From Sterolibacterium sp. (GTDB lineage: Bacteria > Pseudomonadota > Gammaproteobacteria > Burkholderiales > Rhodocyclaceae), in assembly GCA_018061005.1 (NCBI GenBank), contig JAGOVA010000004.1, positions 30,578 to 94,577 of the forward strand: 64,000 nucleotides of DNA, in the 5' to 3' direction. Of this stretch, positions 8,982 through 20,175 are shown one piece after another. A program made the translations under genes and the position numbers. The notes below the pieces were generated by a model that saw only the letters and a program-made list of their open reading frames with translations, did not search any database and had not been told where the DNA came from. How positions within the stretch are numbered: position 1 is the stretch's first letter; each line of letters begins with the position of its first letter.

Positions 8982-9461
8982 ATGGGTATTGAAGGCGTTC
9001 TGCAGGAAGGTTTTGTTACCACCTCGCTTGATAAGCTGATCAACTGGTCGCGTACCGGTTCGATGTGGCCGATGACCTTTGGTCTGGCCTGTTGTGCGAT
9101 CGAAATGATCCACGCCGGTTGTGCGCGTTACGATCTGGATCGTTTCGGGATCATGTTCCGGCCCAGTCCGCGTCAGTCGGATGTCATGATCGTGGCCGGC
9201 ACGCTGTGTAACAAGATGGCACCGGCGCTGCGTAAGGTGTATGACCAGATGTCCGAGCCGCGCTGGGTGATCTCGATGGGATCGTGCGCCAATGGCGGCG
9301 GTTACTACCATTATTCTTATTCCGTGGTGCGTGGTTGTGACCGCATTGTGCCAGTGGATGTGTATGTGCCGGGTTGCCCGCCAACCCCCGAGGCACTGCT
9401 CTACGGCATCCTGCAGTTGCAGAACAAGATACACCGCACCAACACCATTGCCCGTACCTGA
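8982..9461 (+). CDS. nuoB: NADH-quinone oxidoreductase subunit B
   Basis: NuoB carries the terminal 4Fe-4S cluster N2, which passes electrons to quinone. This 159-residue protein has the tandem cysteines in [11 protein letters not shown], a further cysteine in [10 protein letters not shown] and one in [11 protein letters not shown], the four N2 ligands. The [15 protein letters not shown] segment is also family-typical. It is membrane-associated on the cytoplasmic face. It follows nuoA by 9 bp. Confidence 0.97.
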   Translation: MGIEGVLQEGFVTTSLDKLINWSRTGSMWPMTFGLACCAIEMIHAGCARYDLDRFGIMFRPSPRQSDVMIVAGTLCNKMAPALRKVYDQMSEPRWVISMGSCANGGGYYHYSYSVVRGCDRIVPVDVYVPGCPPTPEALLYGILQLQNKIHRTNTIART

Positions 9462-9482
9462 TTTTCATACGCCCTGAATGCC

Positions 9483-10097
9483 ATGAGTGCCAAGCTGGAA
9501 CAGCTGAAACAGAATCTGCGTAACGCCTTGGGCGGTCGTGTCGCCAGCCTCGTCGAGGCGCAAGGCGAGCTCACGGTCGTCGTCTCTCCTGAGGATTATC
9601 TGCTGGTGGTGCGCACGCTGCGTGATGCAGCCGATCTGCGCTTCGAGCAGCTTGTGGATCTGTGCGGGGTGGACTACTCATCTTATGGCGAAGGCACGGC
9701 AGCAGCCTGGCAGGGGCGGCGGTTTGCCGTGGTGTTGCAGCTGATGTCGGTGAAGCACAACTGGCGTTTGCGTCTGCGGGTGTTCGCCAACGACGACGCT
9801 TATCCGCTCGTGGAGTCCGTTAACGCTATCTGGAATAACGCCGACTGGTTCGAGCGCGAGGCTTTCGATCTGTTTGGCATCCTGTTTAACGGCCACACCG
9901 ATCTGCGCCGCATCCTGACCGACTATGGCTTTATTGGCCATCCGTTCCGCAAGGATTTCCCGGTCTCCGGCTATGTCGAAATGATTTACGACGAAAAGCA
10001 GCAGCGCGTGGTCTATCAGCCGGTGAGCATCGAGCGGCGCGAAGTCACGCCACGCATCATCCGTGAAGAAAACTACGGTATCGGCAAGCCGAACTGA
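9483..10097 (+). CDS. nuoC: NADH-quinone oxidoreductase subunit C
   Basis: NuoC is a structural subunit of the connecting fragment that packs against NuoD and NuoI (the 30-kDa subunit). This 204-residue protein shows the signature ERE(A)[18 protein letters not shown] followed by [15 protein letters not shown]. It is a separate protein here, unlike the NuoCD fusion of Escherichia coli. nuoD begins 5 bp after its stop codon. Confidence 0.96.
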   Translation: MSAKLEQLKQNLRNALGGRVASLVEAQGELTVVVSPEDYLLVVRTLRDAADLRFEQLVDLCGVDYSSYGEGTAAAWQGRRFAVVLQLMSVKHNWRLRLRVFANDDAYPLVESVNAIWNNADWFEREAFDLFGILFNGHTDLRRILTDYGFIGHPFRKDFPVSGYVEMIYDEKQQRVVYQPVSIERREVTPRIIREENYGIGKPN

Positions 10098-10101
10098 CAT
10101 C

Positions 10102-11355
10102 ATGAGCGATATCCGCAATTACACGCTGAATTTTGGCCCGCAACACCCGTCCGCGCACGGCGTGCTGCGTCTGGTGCTGGAACTGGACGGTGAAGTCATC
10201 GTTCGTGCCGATCCGCATATCGGCTTGCTGCATCGCGGCACCGAAAAGCTTGCCGAGCAAAAAACCTGGGTGCAGGCACTGCCCTACATGGATCGCCTGG
10301 ATTACACGCCGGTGCTGGTCAATGAGCATCCGTATGTGCTGGCGGTCGAGAAACTGCTGGGCGTGGATGTGCCGCTGCGGGCGCAGTACATCCGTGTGAT
10401 GTTCGACGAAATCACGCGGATTCATAACCACTTGCTGAGTATCGGCACGCACGCGCTGGACGTAGGCGCGATGGGCATGGTGCTGTATACCTTCCGCGAG
10501 CGCGAAGATATTTTCGACATGATGGAAGCCGCCACTGGCGCGCGGATGCACGGTGCTTACTATCGGCCGGGTGGGGTTTATCGTGATCTGCCGGATCAGA
10601 TGCCGCGCTTCGAGGTCAACCGCTTCAAAACGGCTGAAGATGTCCGCAAGCTCAATGAGGCGCGTAGTGGTTCGCTGCTCGATTTCATTGATGATTTCTG
10701 TAACCGGTTTCCGCGTTATTGCGACGAATACGAAACTCTGCTGACCGACAACCGGATCTGGAAACAGCGTCTGGTGGGCGTGGGGGTGGTGTCGCCCGAG
10801 CGTGCCATCCAGCTGGGCTTTTCCGGCCCCATGTTGCGTGGTTCGGGTGTGGAATGGGATCTGCGTAAAAAACAGCCTTATGAAGTGTATGACCGCCTGG
10901 ATTTCGATATCCCGGTGGGCAAGGAAGGCGACAGCTACGACCGTTATCTGGTGCGGATGGCCGAAATGCGTGAGTCGACCCGTCTCATCAAGCAGTGCGT
11001 CGAGTGGCTGCGGAAGAACCCCGGTCCGGTTATCACCGATAATTACAAGGTCGCCCCGCCGCCGCGCGCGAAAATGAAGGCGGGCATGGAAGAGCTGATT
11101 CATCACTTCAAGCTCTTCAGTGAAGGCATGCATGTGCCGGCGGGTGAGGTGTATTCGGCCATTGAGCATCCCAAAGGCGAACTGGGGGTGTACCTGATTT
11201 CTGACGGTGCGAACAAGCCCTACCGCGTGAAGCTGCGGGCGGCCGGTTTCGTGCATCTGGCGGCAATGAATGAAATGGCCAAAGGCCACATGATTGCCGA
11301 TGCCGTGACCATCATCGGCACGATGGATATCGTGTTTGGCGAAGTGGATAGATAG
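10102..11355 (+). CDS. nuoD: NADH-quinone oxidoreductase subunit D
   Basis: NuoD (49-kDa subunit) forms the quinone-binding cavity with NuoB. The ATG at 10102 gives 417 residues beginning [20 protein letters not shown], the exact family opening. A longer start at 10063 inside nuoC adds an unrelated leader. The quinone-site histidine is in the [12 protein letters not shown] loop, and TYLMRMHG-like and [11 protein letters not shown] segments are present further on. nuoE follows directly. Confidence 0.97.
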   Translation: MSDIRNYTLNFGPQHPSAHGVLRLVLELDGEVIVRADPHIGLLHRGTEKLAEQKTWVQALPYMDRLDYTPVLVNEHPYVLAVEKLLGVDVPLRAQYIRVMFDEITRIHNHLLSIGTHALDVGAMGMVLYTFREREDIFDMMEAATGARMHGAYYRPGGVYRDLPDQMPRFEVNRFKTAEDVRKLNEARSGSLLDFIDDFCNRFPRYCDEYETLLTDNRIWKQRLVGVGVVSPERAIQLGFSGPMLRGSGVEWDLRKKQPYEVYDRLDFDIPVGKEGDSYDRYLVRMAEMRESTRLIKQCVEWLRKNPGPVITDNYKVAPPPRAKMKAGMEELIHHFKLFSEGMHVPAGEVYSAIEHPKGELGVYLISDGANKPYRVKLRAAGFVHLAAMNEMAKGHMIADAVTIIGTMDIVFGEVDR

Positions 11356-11356
11356 C

Positions 11357-11836
11357 ATGCTGAGCGAAGACGCATACAGAAAAATCGACCGCGAGGTCGC
11401 CAAATACCCGGCGGATCAGAAGCAGTCAGCGGTCATGGCCGCACTGGAAATTGTGCAGGGTGAGCGCGGCTGGTTGTCGCAGGAGTCATTGGCCGATGTC
11501 GCTGCCTATCTTGGCATGCCCGCGATGGCAGTGCATGAGGTGGCCTCCTTTTACAACATGTATGAACTGCACCCGGTGGGCAAGTTCAAGCTCACAGTGT
11601 GCACCAATCTGCCCTGCGCGCTCTCCGGGGGCGTGCATGCGGCGGATTACCTGAAACAGAAGCTGGGTGTCGAGTTCAATGAAACCACGGCGGATGGCTT
11701 GTTTACCCTCAAGGAGGGCGAGTGCATGGGGGCTTGTGGTGATGCGCCCGTCCTGTTGATGAACAATCGCCGCATGTGCAGTTTCATGACCGAAACTGAA
11801 ATCGACAAGCTGCTTGCCGAGTTGAAAGCATCATGA
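11357..11836 (+). CDS. nuoE: NADH-quinone oxidoreductase subunit E
   Basis: NuoE holds the 2Fe-2S cluster N1a of the NADH dehydrogenase module and partners NuoF. I use the ATG at 11357 (159 residues, [18 protein letters not shown]), 1 bp after the nuoD stop. A longer start at 11336 overlaps nuoD. The four cluster cysteines are in TVCTNLPC and [12 protein letters not shown]. The N-terminal helical bundle with VASFYNMY is conserved. Its stop overlaps the nuoF start by 4 bp. Confidence 0.96.
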   Translation: MLSEDAYRKIDREVAKYPADQKQSAVMAALEIVQGERGWLSQESLADVAAYLGMPAMAVHEVASFYNMYELHPVGKFKLTVCTNLPCALSGGVHAADYLKQKLGVEFNETTADGLFTLKEGECMGACGDAPVLLMNNRRMCSFMTETEIDKLLAELKAS

Positions 11837-13161
11837 GTTTCCAGCCCATCCTCCTGGCCGGTATCGATTCAAAGTCCGGCGACCAGACCTGGCATCTTGA
11901 CGATTACATCAAGCGCGGCGGCTATGTCGCGCTAAAGAAGATCATCGCCGAGAAAATCACGCCGGATGCCATCATCGACGAGTTGAAGAAATCCGTGTTG
12001 CGGGGGCGCGGCGGTGCGGGTTTTCCGACCGGCCTCAAGTGGAGCTTCATGCCGAAGAATTACGTCGGCGACAAGTTTCTCTGCTGCAACTCCGACGAAG
12101 GTGAGCCCGGAACGTTCAAGGATCGTGACCTGCTGCGCTACAACCCGCATGCGGTGATCGAAGGCATGATCATCGGTGCCTACGTCATGGGTGCGACGCG
12201 TGGTTATAACTATATCCACGGCGAAGTCTGGGATCTTTATACGCGCTTTGAAGAAGCGCTGGACGAAGCGCGTGCGGCCGGGCTGCTCGGGCAAAAAATT
12301 CTCGGTTCTGATTTTGGTTTCGAGCTGTTCGCCCATCATGGCTATGGCGCTTATGTCTGTGGTGAGGAAACCGGCCTGCTGGAATCCATCGAAGGTAAAA
12401 AAGGTCAGCCGCGTTACAAGCCGCCGTTTCCGGCGAGCTGTGGCCTTTACAACAAGCCGACCACTATCAACAATACCGAGACATTCGCGGCTGTGCCGTG
12501 GATCATCGTCCATGGCGGCGAGAAGTACCTCGAACTGGGCAAGCCCAACAATGGCGGCACCAAACTGTTTTCGGTGTCGGGTCATGTGAATCGCCCGGGT
12601 GTGTATGAAATTCCGCTGGGGACACCGTTCCCGGTGCTGCTGGAAATGTGCGGCGGCATGCGTCATGGTGCCAAGCTCAAAGCGGTGATTCCGGGCGGAT
12701 CTTCCGCGCCGGTGCTGCCGGCCGAGATCATGATGGACAGCACCATGGATTACGACTGCATCGCCAAGGCGGGCTCCATGCTCGGCTCGGGCGCGGTGAT
12801 CGTCATGGATGAGTCGGTCTGCATGGTCAAGGCGCTGGAGCGTCTGTCCTATTTTTACTTCGAGGAATCCTGCGGCCAATGTACGCCCTGTCGTGAAGGA
12901 ACCGGCTGGCTGTATCGTGTCGTGCATCGTATCGAGCATGGCCAGGGTCGCCAGGAAGACCTGGATCTCCTGATGAGTGTGACCGAAAACATTATGGGTC
13001 GTACCATCTGTGCGCTGGGCGATGCGGCGGCCATGCCGGTGCGGGGTTTCATCAAGCATTACAAGCACGAATTCGAGTATCACATCGCGAACAAAAAATG
13101 CCTGGTGGCGCCGGAAGTCCAGCGCGAAGGCAGCAAGATTTATGTGAGGCCGTCATGCTAG
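11833..13161 (+). CDS. nuoF: NADH-quinone oxidoreductase subunit F
   Basis: NuoF binds NADH and FMN and holds 4Fe-4S cluster N3, the entry point for electrons into complex I. The 442-residue length is usual. Visible are the NADH/FMN loops [18 protein letters not shown] and [15 protein letters not shown], the FMN region [18 protein letters not shown], and the N3 cysteines in [13 protein letters not shown] plus a later cysteine in [11 protein letters not shown]. It overlaps nuoE by 4 bp and nuoG by 7 bp. Confidence 0.97.
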   Translation: MSFQPILLAGIDSKSGDQTWHLDDYIKRGGYVALKKIIAEKITPDAIIDELKKSVLRGRGGAGFPTGLKWSFMPKNYVGDKFLCCNSDEGEPGTFKDRDLLRYNPHAVIEGMIIGAYVMGATRGYNYIHGEVWDLYTRFEEALDEARAAGLLGQKILGSDFGFELFAHHGYGAYVCGEETGLLESIEGKKGQPRYKPPFPASCGLYNKPTTINNTETFAAVPWIIVHGGEKYLELGKPNNGGTKLFSVSGHVNRPGVYEIPLGTPFPVLLEMCGGMRHGAKLKAVIPGGSSAPVLPAEIMMDSTMDYDCIAKAGSMLGSGAVIVMDESVCMVKALERLSYFYFEESCGQCTPCREGTGWLYRVVHRIEHGQGRQEDLDLLMSVTENIMGRTICALGDAAAMPVRGFIKHYKHEFEYHIANKKCLVAPEVQREGSKIYVRPSC

Positions 13162-15524
13162 AAATCGAAATCGACGGCAGGACAGTGCAGGTTGCCGAAG
13201 GCAGCACCGTCATCCAGGCCGCTCACCAGCTCGACATTTATATCCCACACTTCTGTTATCACAAGAAGCTGTCGATTGCGGCCAGTTGCCGCATGTGTCT
13301 GGTGCAGGTTGAAAAGGCACCCAAACCCATGCCGGCCTGTGCTACCCCGGTTACCCAGGGTATGAAGGTGTTTACCCATTCTGATCTGGCCGTCAAGGCA
13401 CAGAAAGGGGTGATGGAATTCCTGCTCATCAATCATCCGCTCGATTGTCCGGTCTGCGATCAGGGCGGTGAATGCCAGCTGCAGGATTTGTCGGTGGGTT
13501 ATGGTTGCGGCGGCTCGCGCTACGAAGAAGAAAAACGCGTCGTGGTGAATAAAAACCTCGGTCCGCTGGTCAATACCGACATGACGCGCTGCATTCACTG
13601 CACACGTTGCGTGCGTTTCCTGCAGGAAGTTGGCGGGCAGATGGAGCTGGGGCAGGCCAATCGCGGCGAACATGCCGAAATCATGCCGTTCATCGAAGGC
13701 TCGATCAAATCCGAACTCTCCGGCAACATCATCGACCTGTGTCCGGTCGGTGCGTTGACTTCCAAGCCTTTCCGTTTTGGCGCACGCACCTGGGAACTGG
13801 CGCGGCGCAAATCGGTTAGTCCGCACGATGGCCTGGGTGCTAATCTCATCGTTCAGATCAAGAGCGACCGCGTCATGCGCGTGGTACCGCTGGAAAACGA
13901 AGAAATCAACGAATGCTGGCTGTCTGACAAGGATCGTTTTTCCTACGAGGCACTCAACTCACCGGAACGTCTGACCCGTCCCATGCTCAAGCATGGCGGT
14001 GAGTGGCATGAGGTGGATTGGGCGCGCGCGCTGGATTACGTCGCGCATGCCTTCAAGGATATCGTCAAAACACACGGTGGCGCGGCCTTGGGGACACTGG
14101 CAGCACCGCAGGCAACACTGGAAGAACTGCATCTGGCGCAGAAACTGATGCGGGGGCTGGGCGGTAGCATTGATGTCCGTTTGCGGCAGACTGATTTTTC
14201 GCTGGATGGCAAGCAGCAGGGCACGCCCTGGCTGGGCATGAAGGTCGCGGAATTTGCCGCACTGGATCGTGTGCTGGTCGTGGGTAGTTTCCTGCGTAAG
14301 GATCATCCCTTGCTGGCGCAGCGCCTGCGCCAGTCGGCCAAGCGCGGTGCACAAGTGTCGTTGCTGCATGTCGCCGAAGAAAACAATCTCATCAAACTGC
14401 ATGCTCAGGCGATTGCCGCACCTTCGCAACTGCCGCAGTTGTTGGCACAGGTGGTCAAGGCGGTGGCCGAACTGAAAGGCCTGGCGGTTGATGCGGCATT
14501 GAGCGCCCTCGTGGTGAGCGACGATGCAAAAAAGATGGCGGAAAGTCTGCTTTCGGCAGGCGTGGGTGGTGTGGGTGGAGCAGGCGGCGCGGGGATTTTC
14601 CTCGGCAACTTTGCCCAGCAACATGCTCAGGCTGCAGTTTTGCACGCTTTGGCGCAGCAACTGGCGAGCATGACCGGTGCACGCTTCGGCTATCTGGGCG
14701 AAGCGGCTAACAGCGTCGGCGCATATGTGGCGGGTGCTGTGGCCCGGGCGGGTAGCCTGAATGCCGCGCAGATGCTGGCAAATCCGGTGAAAGGTTATTT
14801 GGTATTACATGCCGAGCCGGAACTGGATTGCGCCAATCCGTGGCAGGCCGTTGCTGCATTGAAACAGGCAGCCACCGTGGTGGTCATGTCGCCGTTCAAG
14901 TCAGCGGCAGCGATGGAATATGCCGATGTGTTGTTGCCCGTGTCGCCCTTTAGCGAAACTTCAGGCAGTTTCGTCAACACCGAAGGTCGCGTGCAGAGCT
15001 TCAATGCCGTAGTCAAGGCACTGGGCGAAACGCGTCCGGCCTGGAAGGTGCTGCGGGTGCTGGGCAATCTGCTGGAGCTGTCGGGCTTCGAGCAGAACAG
15101 CAGCGAGGATGCGCGTGCCGAGGTGCTCGCCGGGGTCGTTGCAGAGGGTTTTGTAACCCACCTGAACCATTTGAACAATCAGGCCGAAGGGGTGGCGTTG
15201 CACCTCGCGGCGGCTGCTAAAGGGCTGGAGCGCATCACTGATGTGCCCATCCACTTTGCCGATGCGTTGGCGCGTCGTGCGCCGAGCCTGCAGGCCACGC
15301 CTGATGCGGTGCTGCCGACGGCGCGCATGAATGCAGCAACCTTGAGCAAATTGGGGCTGGCCGATGGCCAGGCTGTCAAAGTGACACAGGGCGCAGGCCA
15401 GGCAACATTGACGGCACGTCTGGATGCCGGTGTGCCAGCGGGCTGCGTGCGCGTGGCTGCGAGCCACGCCACCACGGCCACGCTGACGGCTTTGAGTGGT
15501 GAACTTGCCGTGGAGCGCGCATGA
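13155..15524 (+). CDS. nuoG: NADH-quinone oxidoreductase subunit G
   Basis: NuoG is the large iron-sulfur subunit. The ATG at 13155 gives 789 residues starting [14 protein letters not shown] 2Fe-2S ferredoxin domain has Cys34, Cys45, Cys48 and Cys62 (N1b). Then come [15 protein letters not shown], the [10 protein letters not shown] cluster motif and [13 protein letters not shown], ligands for two 4Fe-4S clusters. The rest is a molybdopterin-oxidoreductase-like domain that no longer binds cofactor in this family. The middle part (about residues 420-520) is Ala/Val-rich and poorly conserved. nuoH overlaps its end by 4 bp. Confidence 0.96.
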   Translation: MLEIEIDGRTVQVAEGSTVIQAAHQLDIYIPHFCYHKKLSIAASCRMCLVQVEKAPKPMPACATPVTQGMKVFTHSDLAVKAQKGVMEFLLINHPLDCPVCDQGGECQLQDLSVGYGCGGSRYEEEKRVVVNKNLGPLVNTDMTRCIHCTRCVRFLQEVGGQMELGQANRGEHAEIMPFIEGSIKSELSGNIIDLCPVGALTSKPFRFGARTWELARRKSVSPHDGLGANLIVQIKSDRVMRVVPLENEEINECWLSDKDRFSYEALNSPERLTRPMLKHGGEWHEVDWARALDYVAHAFKDIVKTHGGAALGTLAAPQATLEELHLAQKLMRGLGGSIDVRLRQTDFSLDGKQQGTPWLGMKVAEFAALDRVLVVGSFLRKDHPLLAQRLRQSAKRGAQVSLLHVAEENNLIKLHAQAIAAPSQLPQLLAQVVKAVAELKGLAVDAALSALVVSDDAKKMAESLLSAGVGGVGGAGGAGIFLGNFAQQHAQAAVLHALAQQLASMTGARFGYLGEAANSVGAYVAGAVARAGSLNAAQMLANPVKGYLVLHAEPELDCANPWQAVAALKQAATVVVMSPFKSAAAMEYADVLLPVSPFSETSGSFVNTEGRVQSFNAVVKALGETRPAWKVLRVLGNLLELSGFEQNSSEDARAEVLAGVVAEGFVTHLNHLNNQAEGVALHLAAAAKGLERITDVPIHFADALARRAPSLQATPDAVLPTARMNAATLSKLGLADGQAVKVTQGAGQATLTARLDAGVPAGCVRVAASHATTATLTALSGELAVERA

Positions 15525-16570
15525 TGGATGCCCTCAACATGATTCCGGAAATGCTGGGCTCGTTCTGGCCAGTGGTGTGGACGCTCATCAAGATTCTCGG
15601 CGTGCTGCTGCCGTTGCTGATCAGTGTCGCTTACATGACCTACGCCGAGCGCAAGATCCTCGCCTTCATGCATGTTCGTATCGGGCCAAACCGTATCGGC
15701 CCGCTGGGCTTGCTGCAGCCGTTTGCCGATGCCTTCAAGATGATCTTCAAGGAAGTGGTCATTCCGTCGAAGTCCAGCAAGGCATTGTTCATCGTCGGAC
15801 CGATTCTGGCCTTTGCGCCTGCGCTGGCAATCTGGGCGGCGGTGCCGTTCTCTGATGGTTATGTGCTGGCCAATATCGACGCGGGCGTGCTTTACATTAT
15901 GGCGATTTCTTCGCTGGGGGTGTATGGCGCAGTCATTGCCGGTTGGGCTTCGAACTCCAAGTATGCGTTTCTGGGCGCGATGCGGATGGCCGCGCAGATG
16001 ATTTCTTATGAAATCGCCATGGGGTTCGCGCTGGTTACGGTATTGATGGTCACCGGCAGCCTCAACCTGACCGAAATTGTTCATGCCCAAGGCAAGGGGA
16101 TGCTGGCTCATACCCCGGTGCAGCTGTTGTCGTGGAACTGGCTGCCGTTGTTGCCGATGTTCCTCGTCTATCTGATTTCAGGCGTGGCCGAAACCAACCG
16201 CGCGCCGTTTGATGTGGTCGAAGGCGAATCAGAAATCGTGGCAGGTCATATGGTCGAGTATTCGGGCATGACCTTTGCCCTGTTCTTCCTGGCTGAATAC
16301 GCCAACATGATCCTGGTGTCGATCATGACGGCGATTTTCTTCCTCGGTGGCTGGCTTTCCCCGGTGAGTTTCCTGCCCGACAGCTTTGTCTGGCTGGCAC
16401 TGAAAACCGCTGCGTTGCTGTTCGGTTTCCTTTGGTATCGTGCCACCTTCCCGCGTTATCGCTATGACCAGATCATGCGTCTGGGCTGGAAGGTATTTCT
16501 GCCGCTGTGTATGGCCTGGATGCTGGTGGTTGGCATCTGGATGCTGTCGCCGTTCAATATCTGGAAGTAA
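15521..16570 (+). CDS. nuoH: NADH-quinone oxidoreductase subunit H
   Basis: NuoH is the membrane subunit that completes the quinone channel. This 349-residue, eight-helix protein contains [21 protein letters not shown] and the charged loop [20 protein letters not shown], both diagnostic. Tandem ATGs at 15521 and 15524 are possible starts. The first gives an ATGA overlap with nuoG, which supports translational coupling. Confidence 0.97.
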   Translation: MMDALNMIPEMLGSFWPVVWTLIKILGVLLPLLISVAYMTYAERKILAFMHVRIGPNRIGPLGLLQPFADAFKMIFKEVVIPSKSSKALFIVGPILAFAPALAIWAAVPFSDGYVLANIDAGVLYIMAISSLGVYGAVIAGWASNSKYAFLGAMRMAAQMISYEIAMGFALVTVLMVTGSLNLTEIVHAQGKGMLAHTPVQLLSWNWLPLLPMFLVYLISGVAETNRAPFDVVEGESEIVAGHMVEYSGMTFALFFLAEYANMILVSIMTAIFFLGGWLSPVSFLPDSFVWLALKTAALLFGFLWYRATFPRYRYDQIMRLGWKVFLPLCMAWMLVVGIWMLSPFNIWK

Positions 16571-16574
16571 TGTC

Positions 16575-17063
16575 ATGGGTGCGTTGAAACAATTCGTCAA
16601 CAGCCTGTTCCTCACGGAACTGCGTGCGGGGATGGCCGTGACCTGGCGTTATCTGTGGGCGCCCAAGATCACGATACAGTATCCGGAAGAAAAGACCCCG
16701 CAGAGCAACCGCTTCCGTGGTCTGCACGCGCTGCGTCGTTATCCCAATGGCGAAGAACGCTGCATTGCCTGCAAACTGTGCGAAGCGGCCTGTCCGGCAA
16801 TGGCCATTACCATTGAAACCGCCGAGCGGGATGATGGCTCGCGGCGTACCACGCGGTATGACATTGATCTGACCAAGTGCATCTTCTGTGGTTATTGTGA
16901 AGAAGCCTGTCCGGTTGACGCGGTCGTCCAGACGCGCACCTTTGAGTATCACGGTGAAGCGCGGGGCGATCTCTACTACACCAAGCAGATGCTGCTGGCG
17001 GTAGGTGACAAAAATGAAACCCAGATCGCGAAGGATCGCGAGCAGGATGCCCAATACAGGTAA
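16575..17063 (+). CDS. nuoI: NADH-quinone oxidoreductase subunit I
   Basis: NuoI carries the two 4Fe-4S clusters N6a and N6b that lead to N2. The ATG at 16575 gives 162 residues ([16 protein letters not shown]). An upstream start inside nuoH is rejected because its translation is unrelated. Two full ferredoxin motifs are present: [12 protein letters not shown] and [12 protein letters not shown], each followed by the conserved proline. The protein is peripheral on the membrane and follows nuoH by 4 bp. Confidence 0.97.
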   Translation: MGALKQFVNSLFLTELRAGMAVTWRYLWAPKITIQYPEEKTPQSNRFRGLHALRRYPNGEERCIACKLCEAACPAMAITIETAERDDGSRRTTRYDIDLTKCIFCGYCEEACPVDAVVQTRTFEYHGEARGDLYYTKQMLLAVGDKNETQIAKDREQDAQYR

Positions 17064-17151
17064 GGAGTGAAGGAACAGGTGTCATTACACGAACAGGCAG
17101 GGATGAACTGCGCTCTGATCTTTATCGTTGCATCACATCGTCCGGACCATC

Positions 17152-17784
17152 ATGGATTTCAATAGTCTAATTTTTTATTTCTTCGCCACAGTCATGGTGT
17201 TTGCCAGTCTGCGCGTGATCACTGCGCGCAATCCGGTGCATGCCGTGTTGTTTCTGGTGCTGGCTTTTTTCAACGCCAGCGGATTGTGGATGCTGCTGCA
17301 TGCTGAATTCCTCGCCATCGTGCTGATCATGGTGTATGTCGGCGCGGTCATGGTGCTGTTCATGTTTGTGGTGATGATGCTGGACATCGACATCGAACGG
17401 TTGCGTGAAGGCTTCTGGACTTATCTGCCGCTGGGTGCGGGGATCGGCGTGTTGATGGTGCTCGAAATGGCTTTTGTGCTGGGCGGCCGCTACTTCTCGC
17501 TGGATGCACTGCCTGCGCCTAACGACCCCGGTGCGGGTTACAGCAACACCAAAGAACTGGGGCGTCTGCTGTTTACTGATTATGTCTACCCCTTCGAGTT
17601 GGCCTCGGTGGTGTTGCTGGTCGCCATCATTGCAGCGGTACTGATTACCCATCGTCGTCGTGGTGACAGCAAATCGCAGAGCGTACCGCAGCAGGTCAGC
17701 GTGAAGAGCAGCGAACGAGTCCGTCTCGTCAAGATGGTCGCCGAGAAAGATCTGCCTGTCGAAGCATCGGCAGGCCAGGAATAA
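17152..17784 (+). CDS. nuoJ: NADH-quinone oxidoreductase subunit J
   Basis: NuoJ is an integral subunit of the proton-pumping arm. The ATG at 17152 gives 210 residues, beginning MDFNSLIFYFFATVMVFASL. Five transmembrane helices are visible, and the third contains the family segment LIMVYVGAVMVLFMFVVMML, whose pi-bulge helix moves during the catalytic cycle. The C-terminal 40 residues are hydrophilic and variable. The 88-bp gap after nuoI is the first sizeable gap inside the operon and holds nothing recognisable. Confidence 0.95.
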   Translation: MDFNSLIFYFFATVMVFASLRVITARNPVHAVLFLVLAFFNASGLWMLLHAEFLAIVLIMVYVGAVMVLFMFVVMMLDIDIERLREGFWTYLPLGAGIGVLMVLEMAFVLGGRYFSLDALPAPNDPGAGYSNTKELGRLLFTDYVYPFELASVVLLVAIIAAVLITHRRRGDSKSQSVPQQVSVKSSERVRLVKMVAEKDLPVEASAGQE

Positions 17785-17802
17785 GGGAACAAGGAACCGG
17801 TG

Positions 17803-18114
17803 ATGGGTACGCTTTCGCTTTCACACTATCTGATCCTCGGTGCGATCCTGTTTGCGATCAGCATCGTTGGCATCTTTCTCAATCGCAAGAACCTGATTGT
17901 GCTGCTGATGGCCATCGAACTGATGCTGCTGGCGGTGAACATGAATTTTGTGGCCTTCTCCAGTTATCTGGGGGATGCCAACGGTCAGTTGTTTGTGTTC
18001 TTCATCCTGGCCGTGGCCGCTGCTGAATCCGCGATCGGTCTGGCCATCCTGGTGGCGCTGTTCCGCAACCTTTCCACCATCCATGTCGACGATATCGACA
18101 GCCTCAAGGGATAA
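17803..18114 (+). CDS. nuoK: NADH-quinone oxidoreductase subunit K
   Basis: NuoK is a three-helix membrane subunit related to MrpC. I use the ATG at 17803 (103 residues, [17 protein letters not shown]), preceded by AAGGAA. A GTG one codon earlier is less likely. The conserved membrane glutamates used in proton transfer are in [15 protein letters not shown] and [12 protein letters not shown]. nuoL follows after 9 bp. Confidence 0.96.
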   Translation: MGTLSLSHYLILGAILFAISIVGIFLNRKNLIVLLMAIELMLLAVNMNFVAFSSYLGDANGQLFVFFILAVAAAESAIGLAILVALFRNLSTIHVDDIDSLKG

Positions 18115-18123
18115 ACCCGCGTC

Positions 18124-20106
18124 ATGGACATGCAAACGCTTTATTTGATCGTACCACTGGCGCCCTTGGTGGGTGCCGTTCTCGCTGGCCTGTTCGGCAA
18201 AACCATCGGCCGCAACGGGGCGCACGTCGTCACCATCCTTGGGGTCGCCGTTGCTTTTGTGGTGTCCGTGCTGATTTTTCAGGACGTGCAGGCAGGACAT
18301 ACCTTCAACGGCTCGGTGTATCAGTGGCTGGTTTCCGGCGGGCTCAAGCTGGAAGTGGGCTTTCTGATCGACCCGCTGACCACCATGATGATGCTGGTGG
18401 TGACCTTCGTTTCACTGATGGTGCACCTCTATACCATAGGCTACATGCATGATGATCCGGGTTATCAGCGTTTCTTCAGCTACATTTCGCTGTTCACCTT
18501 CTCGATGCTGATGCTGGTGATGTCGAACAACTTCCTCCAACTGTTCTTCGGTTGGGAAGCCGTGGGTCTGGTGTCCTATCTGCTGATCGGCTTCTGGTAC
18601 ACGCGGCCGACCGCGATTTACGCCAACCTCAAGGCTTTCCTGGTTAACCGTGTGGGCGACTTCGGTTTCCTGCTCGGCATTGGCCTGATTGCCGCTTACG
18701 CAGGCACGCTGGACTACGCCCAGGTATTCGCCCAGCGCGACGCGCTGGCCAGCCAGACGATTGAACTCTTTGCCGGCACACCCTGGATGCTGATGACGGT
18801 GATCTGCATCTGCCTGTTTATCGGGGCGATGGGCAAGTCGGCGCAGTTCCCGCTGCACGTCTGGCTGCCCGACTCGATGGAAGGCCCGACACCGATTTCC
18901 GCGCTGATCCACGCCGCGACCATGGTGACGGCCGGGATATTCATGGTTGCGCGCATGTCGCCGCTGTTCGAACTTTCCGAAACCGCCTTGTCCTTCGTGA
19001 TGGTGATTGGTGCGATTACCGCGTTGTTCATGGGTTTCCTCGGCATCATCCAGAATGACATCAAGCGTGTGGTGGCCTACTCGACCCTCTCGCAGCTCGG
19101 TTACATGACGGTTGCCCTCGGCGCATCGGCCTATTCGGTGGCGGTGTTCCACCTGATGACCCATGCCTTCTTCAAGGCACTGCTGTTCCTCGGTGCGGGC
19201 TCGGTCATCATGGGTTGTCACCATAATCAGGACATCCGTTACATGGGCGGCTTGTGGAAGCACATGAAGATTACCTGGATCACTTCGCTGATCGGCTCGC
19301 TGGCCTTGATTGGTCTGCCGTTCTTCTCCGGGTTTTATTCGAAGGATTCGATCATCGAAGCGGTGGCGCTATCGCATCTGCCGGGTTCAGGTTTCGCCTA
19401 TTTCGCGGTGGTGGCGGGTGTGTTCGTCACGGCCTTCTATTCATTCCGCATGTATTTCCTGGTGTTCCACGGCAACGAACGCTACGACCAGGCACCGCAT
19501 GACGATCATCATCATGACGACCATGTCGGCAAGCCGCACGAATCGCCGTGGGTGGTCTGGTTGCCGCTGGTATTGCTGGCGATCCCCTCGGTCGTTGTGG
19601 GCTATATCGCCATCGAGCCGATGCTGTATGGCGACTTCTTCGGCAAGGCCATCACTATTGCTCATGAACATCATGCGCTGGCGCACATGAAGAACGAATT
19701 CCACAGCGCAACCGCGATGGCGATCCACGGCATGTCGCAACTGCCCTTCATCCTGGCGATGGCCGGCGTGGTGGTGTCCTGGTTCTTCTACCTGAAGCGG
19801 CCGGACATTCCGGCAGCCATCATGAACCGCTGCAAGCCGATCTATACCCTGCTCGACAACAAGTACTACTTCGACAAAATCAACGAGTTCGTGTTTGCCG
19901 GTGGCGCACGCGCCCTGGGGCGTGGCCTGTGGAAGGGTGGCGATCAACTGCTGATCGATGGCCTGCTGGTCAATGGCTCGGCGCGCGTGGTCGGTTGGAT
20001 CTCTGCCCTCTCGCGGCTACTGCAAACCGGCCACATTTATCAATATGCCTTCATGATGATCTTTGGCGTCTTCGTGCTGCTGACGCTATGGGTTTTCCGA
20101 ACCTGA
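18124..20106 (+). CDS. nuoL: NADH-quinone oxidoreductase subunit L
   Basis: NuoL is the distal antiporter-like proton-pumping subunit and carries the long lateral helix. This one has 660 residues. Conserved features are FFGWEAVGLVSYLLIGFWY (catalytic glutamate), the GKSAQFPLHVWLPDSMEGPTP loop with its lysine, and HAATMVTAGIFMVAR. A histidine- and aspartate-rich stretch (HDDHHHDDHVGKPHE, about residues 460-474) interrupts the C-terminal part before the lateral helix. The end shows YYFDKINEF. Location is the inner membrane. Confidence 0.97.
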   Translation: MDMQTLYLIVPLAPLVGAVLAGLFGKTIGRNGAHVVTILGVAVAFVVSVLIFQDVQAGHTFNGSVYQWLVSGGLKLEVGFLIDPLTTMMMLVVTFVSLMVHLYTIGYMHDDPGYQRFFSYISLFTFSMLMLVMSNNFLQLFFGWEAVGLVSYLLIGFWYTRPTAIYANLKAFLVNRVGDFGFLLGIGLIAAYAGTLDYAQVFAQRDALASQTIELFAGTPWMLMTVICICLFIGAMGKSAQFPLHVWLPDSMEGPTPISALIHAATMVTAGIFMVARMSPLFELSETALSFVMVIGAITALFMGFLGIIQNDIKRVVAYSTLSQLGYMTVALGASAYSVAVFHLMTHAFFKALLFLGAGSVIMGCHHNQDIRYMGGLWKHMKITWITSLIGSLALIGLPFFSGFYSKDSIIEAVALSHLPGSGFAYFAVVAGVFVTAFYSFRMYFLVFHGNERYDQAPHDDHHHDDHVGKPHESPWVVWLPLVLLAIPSVVVGYIAIEPMLYGDFFGKAITIAHEHHALAHMKNEFHSATAMAIHGMSQLPFILAMAGVVVSWFFYLKRPDIPAAIMNRCKPIYTLLDNKYYFDKINEFVFAGGARALGRGLWKGGDQLLIDGLLVNGSARVVGWISALSRLLQTGHIYQYAFMMIFGVFVLLTLWVFRT

Positions 20107-20175
20107 GCCCGATGCGGGAATTGCTGAACCCACCCTCACCCTGACAGTCCGGATGCCCGACAGGAATCTACCGAG

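Noticed and set aside
10057-11403. 448-codon open frame on the minus strand opposite nuoD
   Set aside because: It lies fully over the conserved nuoD gene, its translation has no recognisable domain, and long antisense frames are common in GC-rich DNA.
11932-13083. 383-codon open frame on the minus strand opposite nuoF
   Set aside because: Antisense to the conserved nuoF gene with no ribosome site or domain support.
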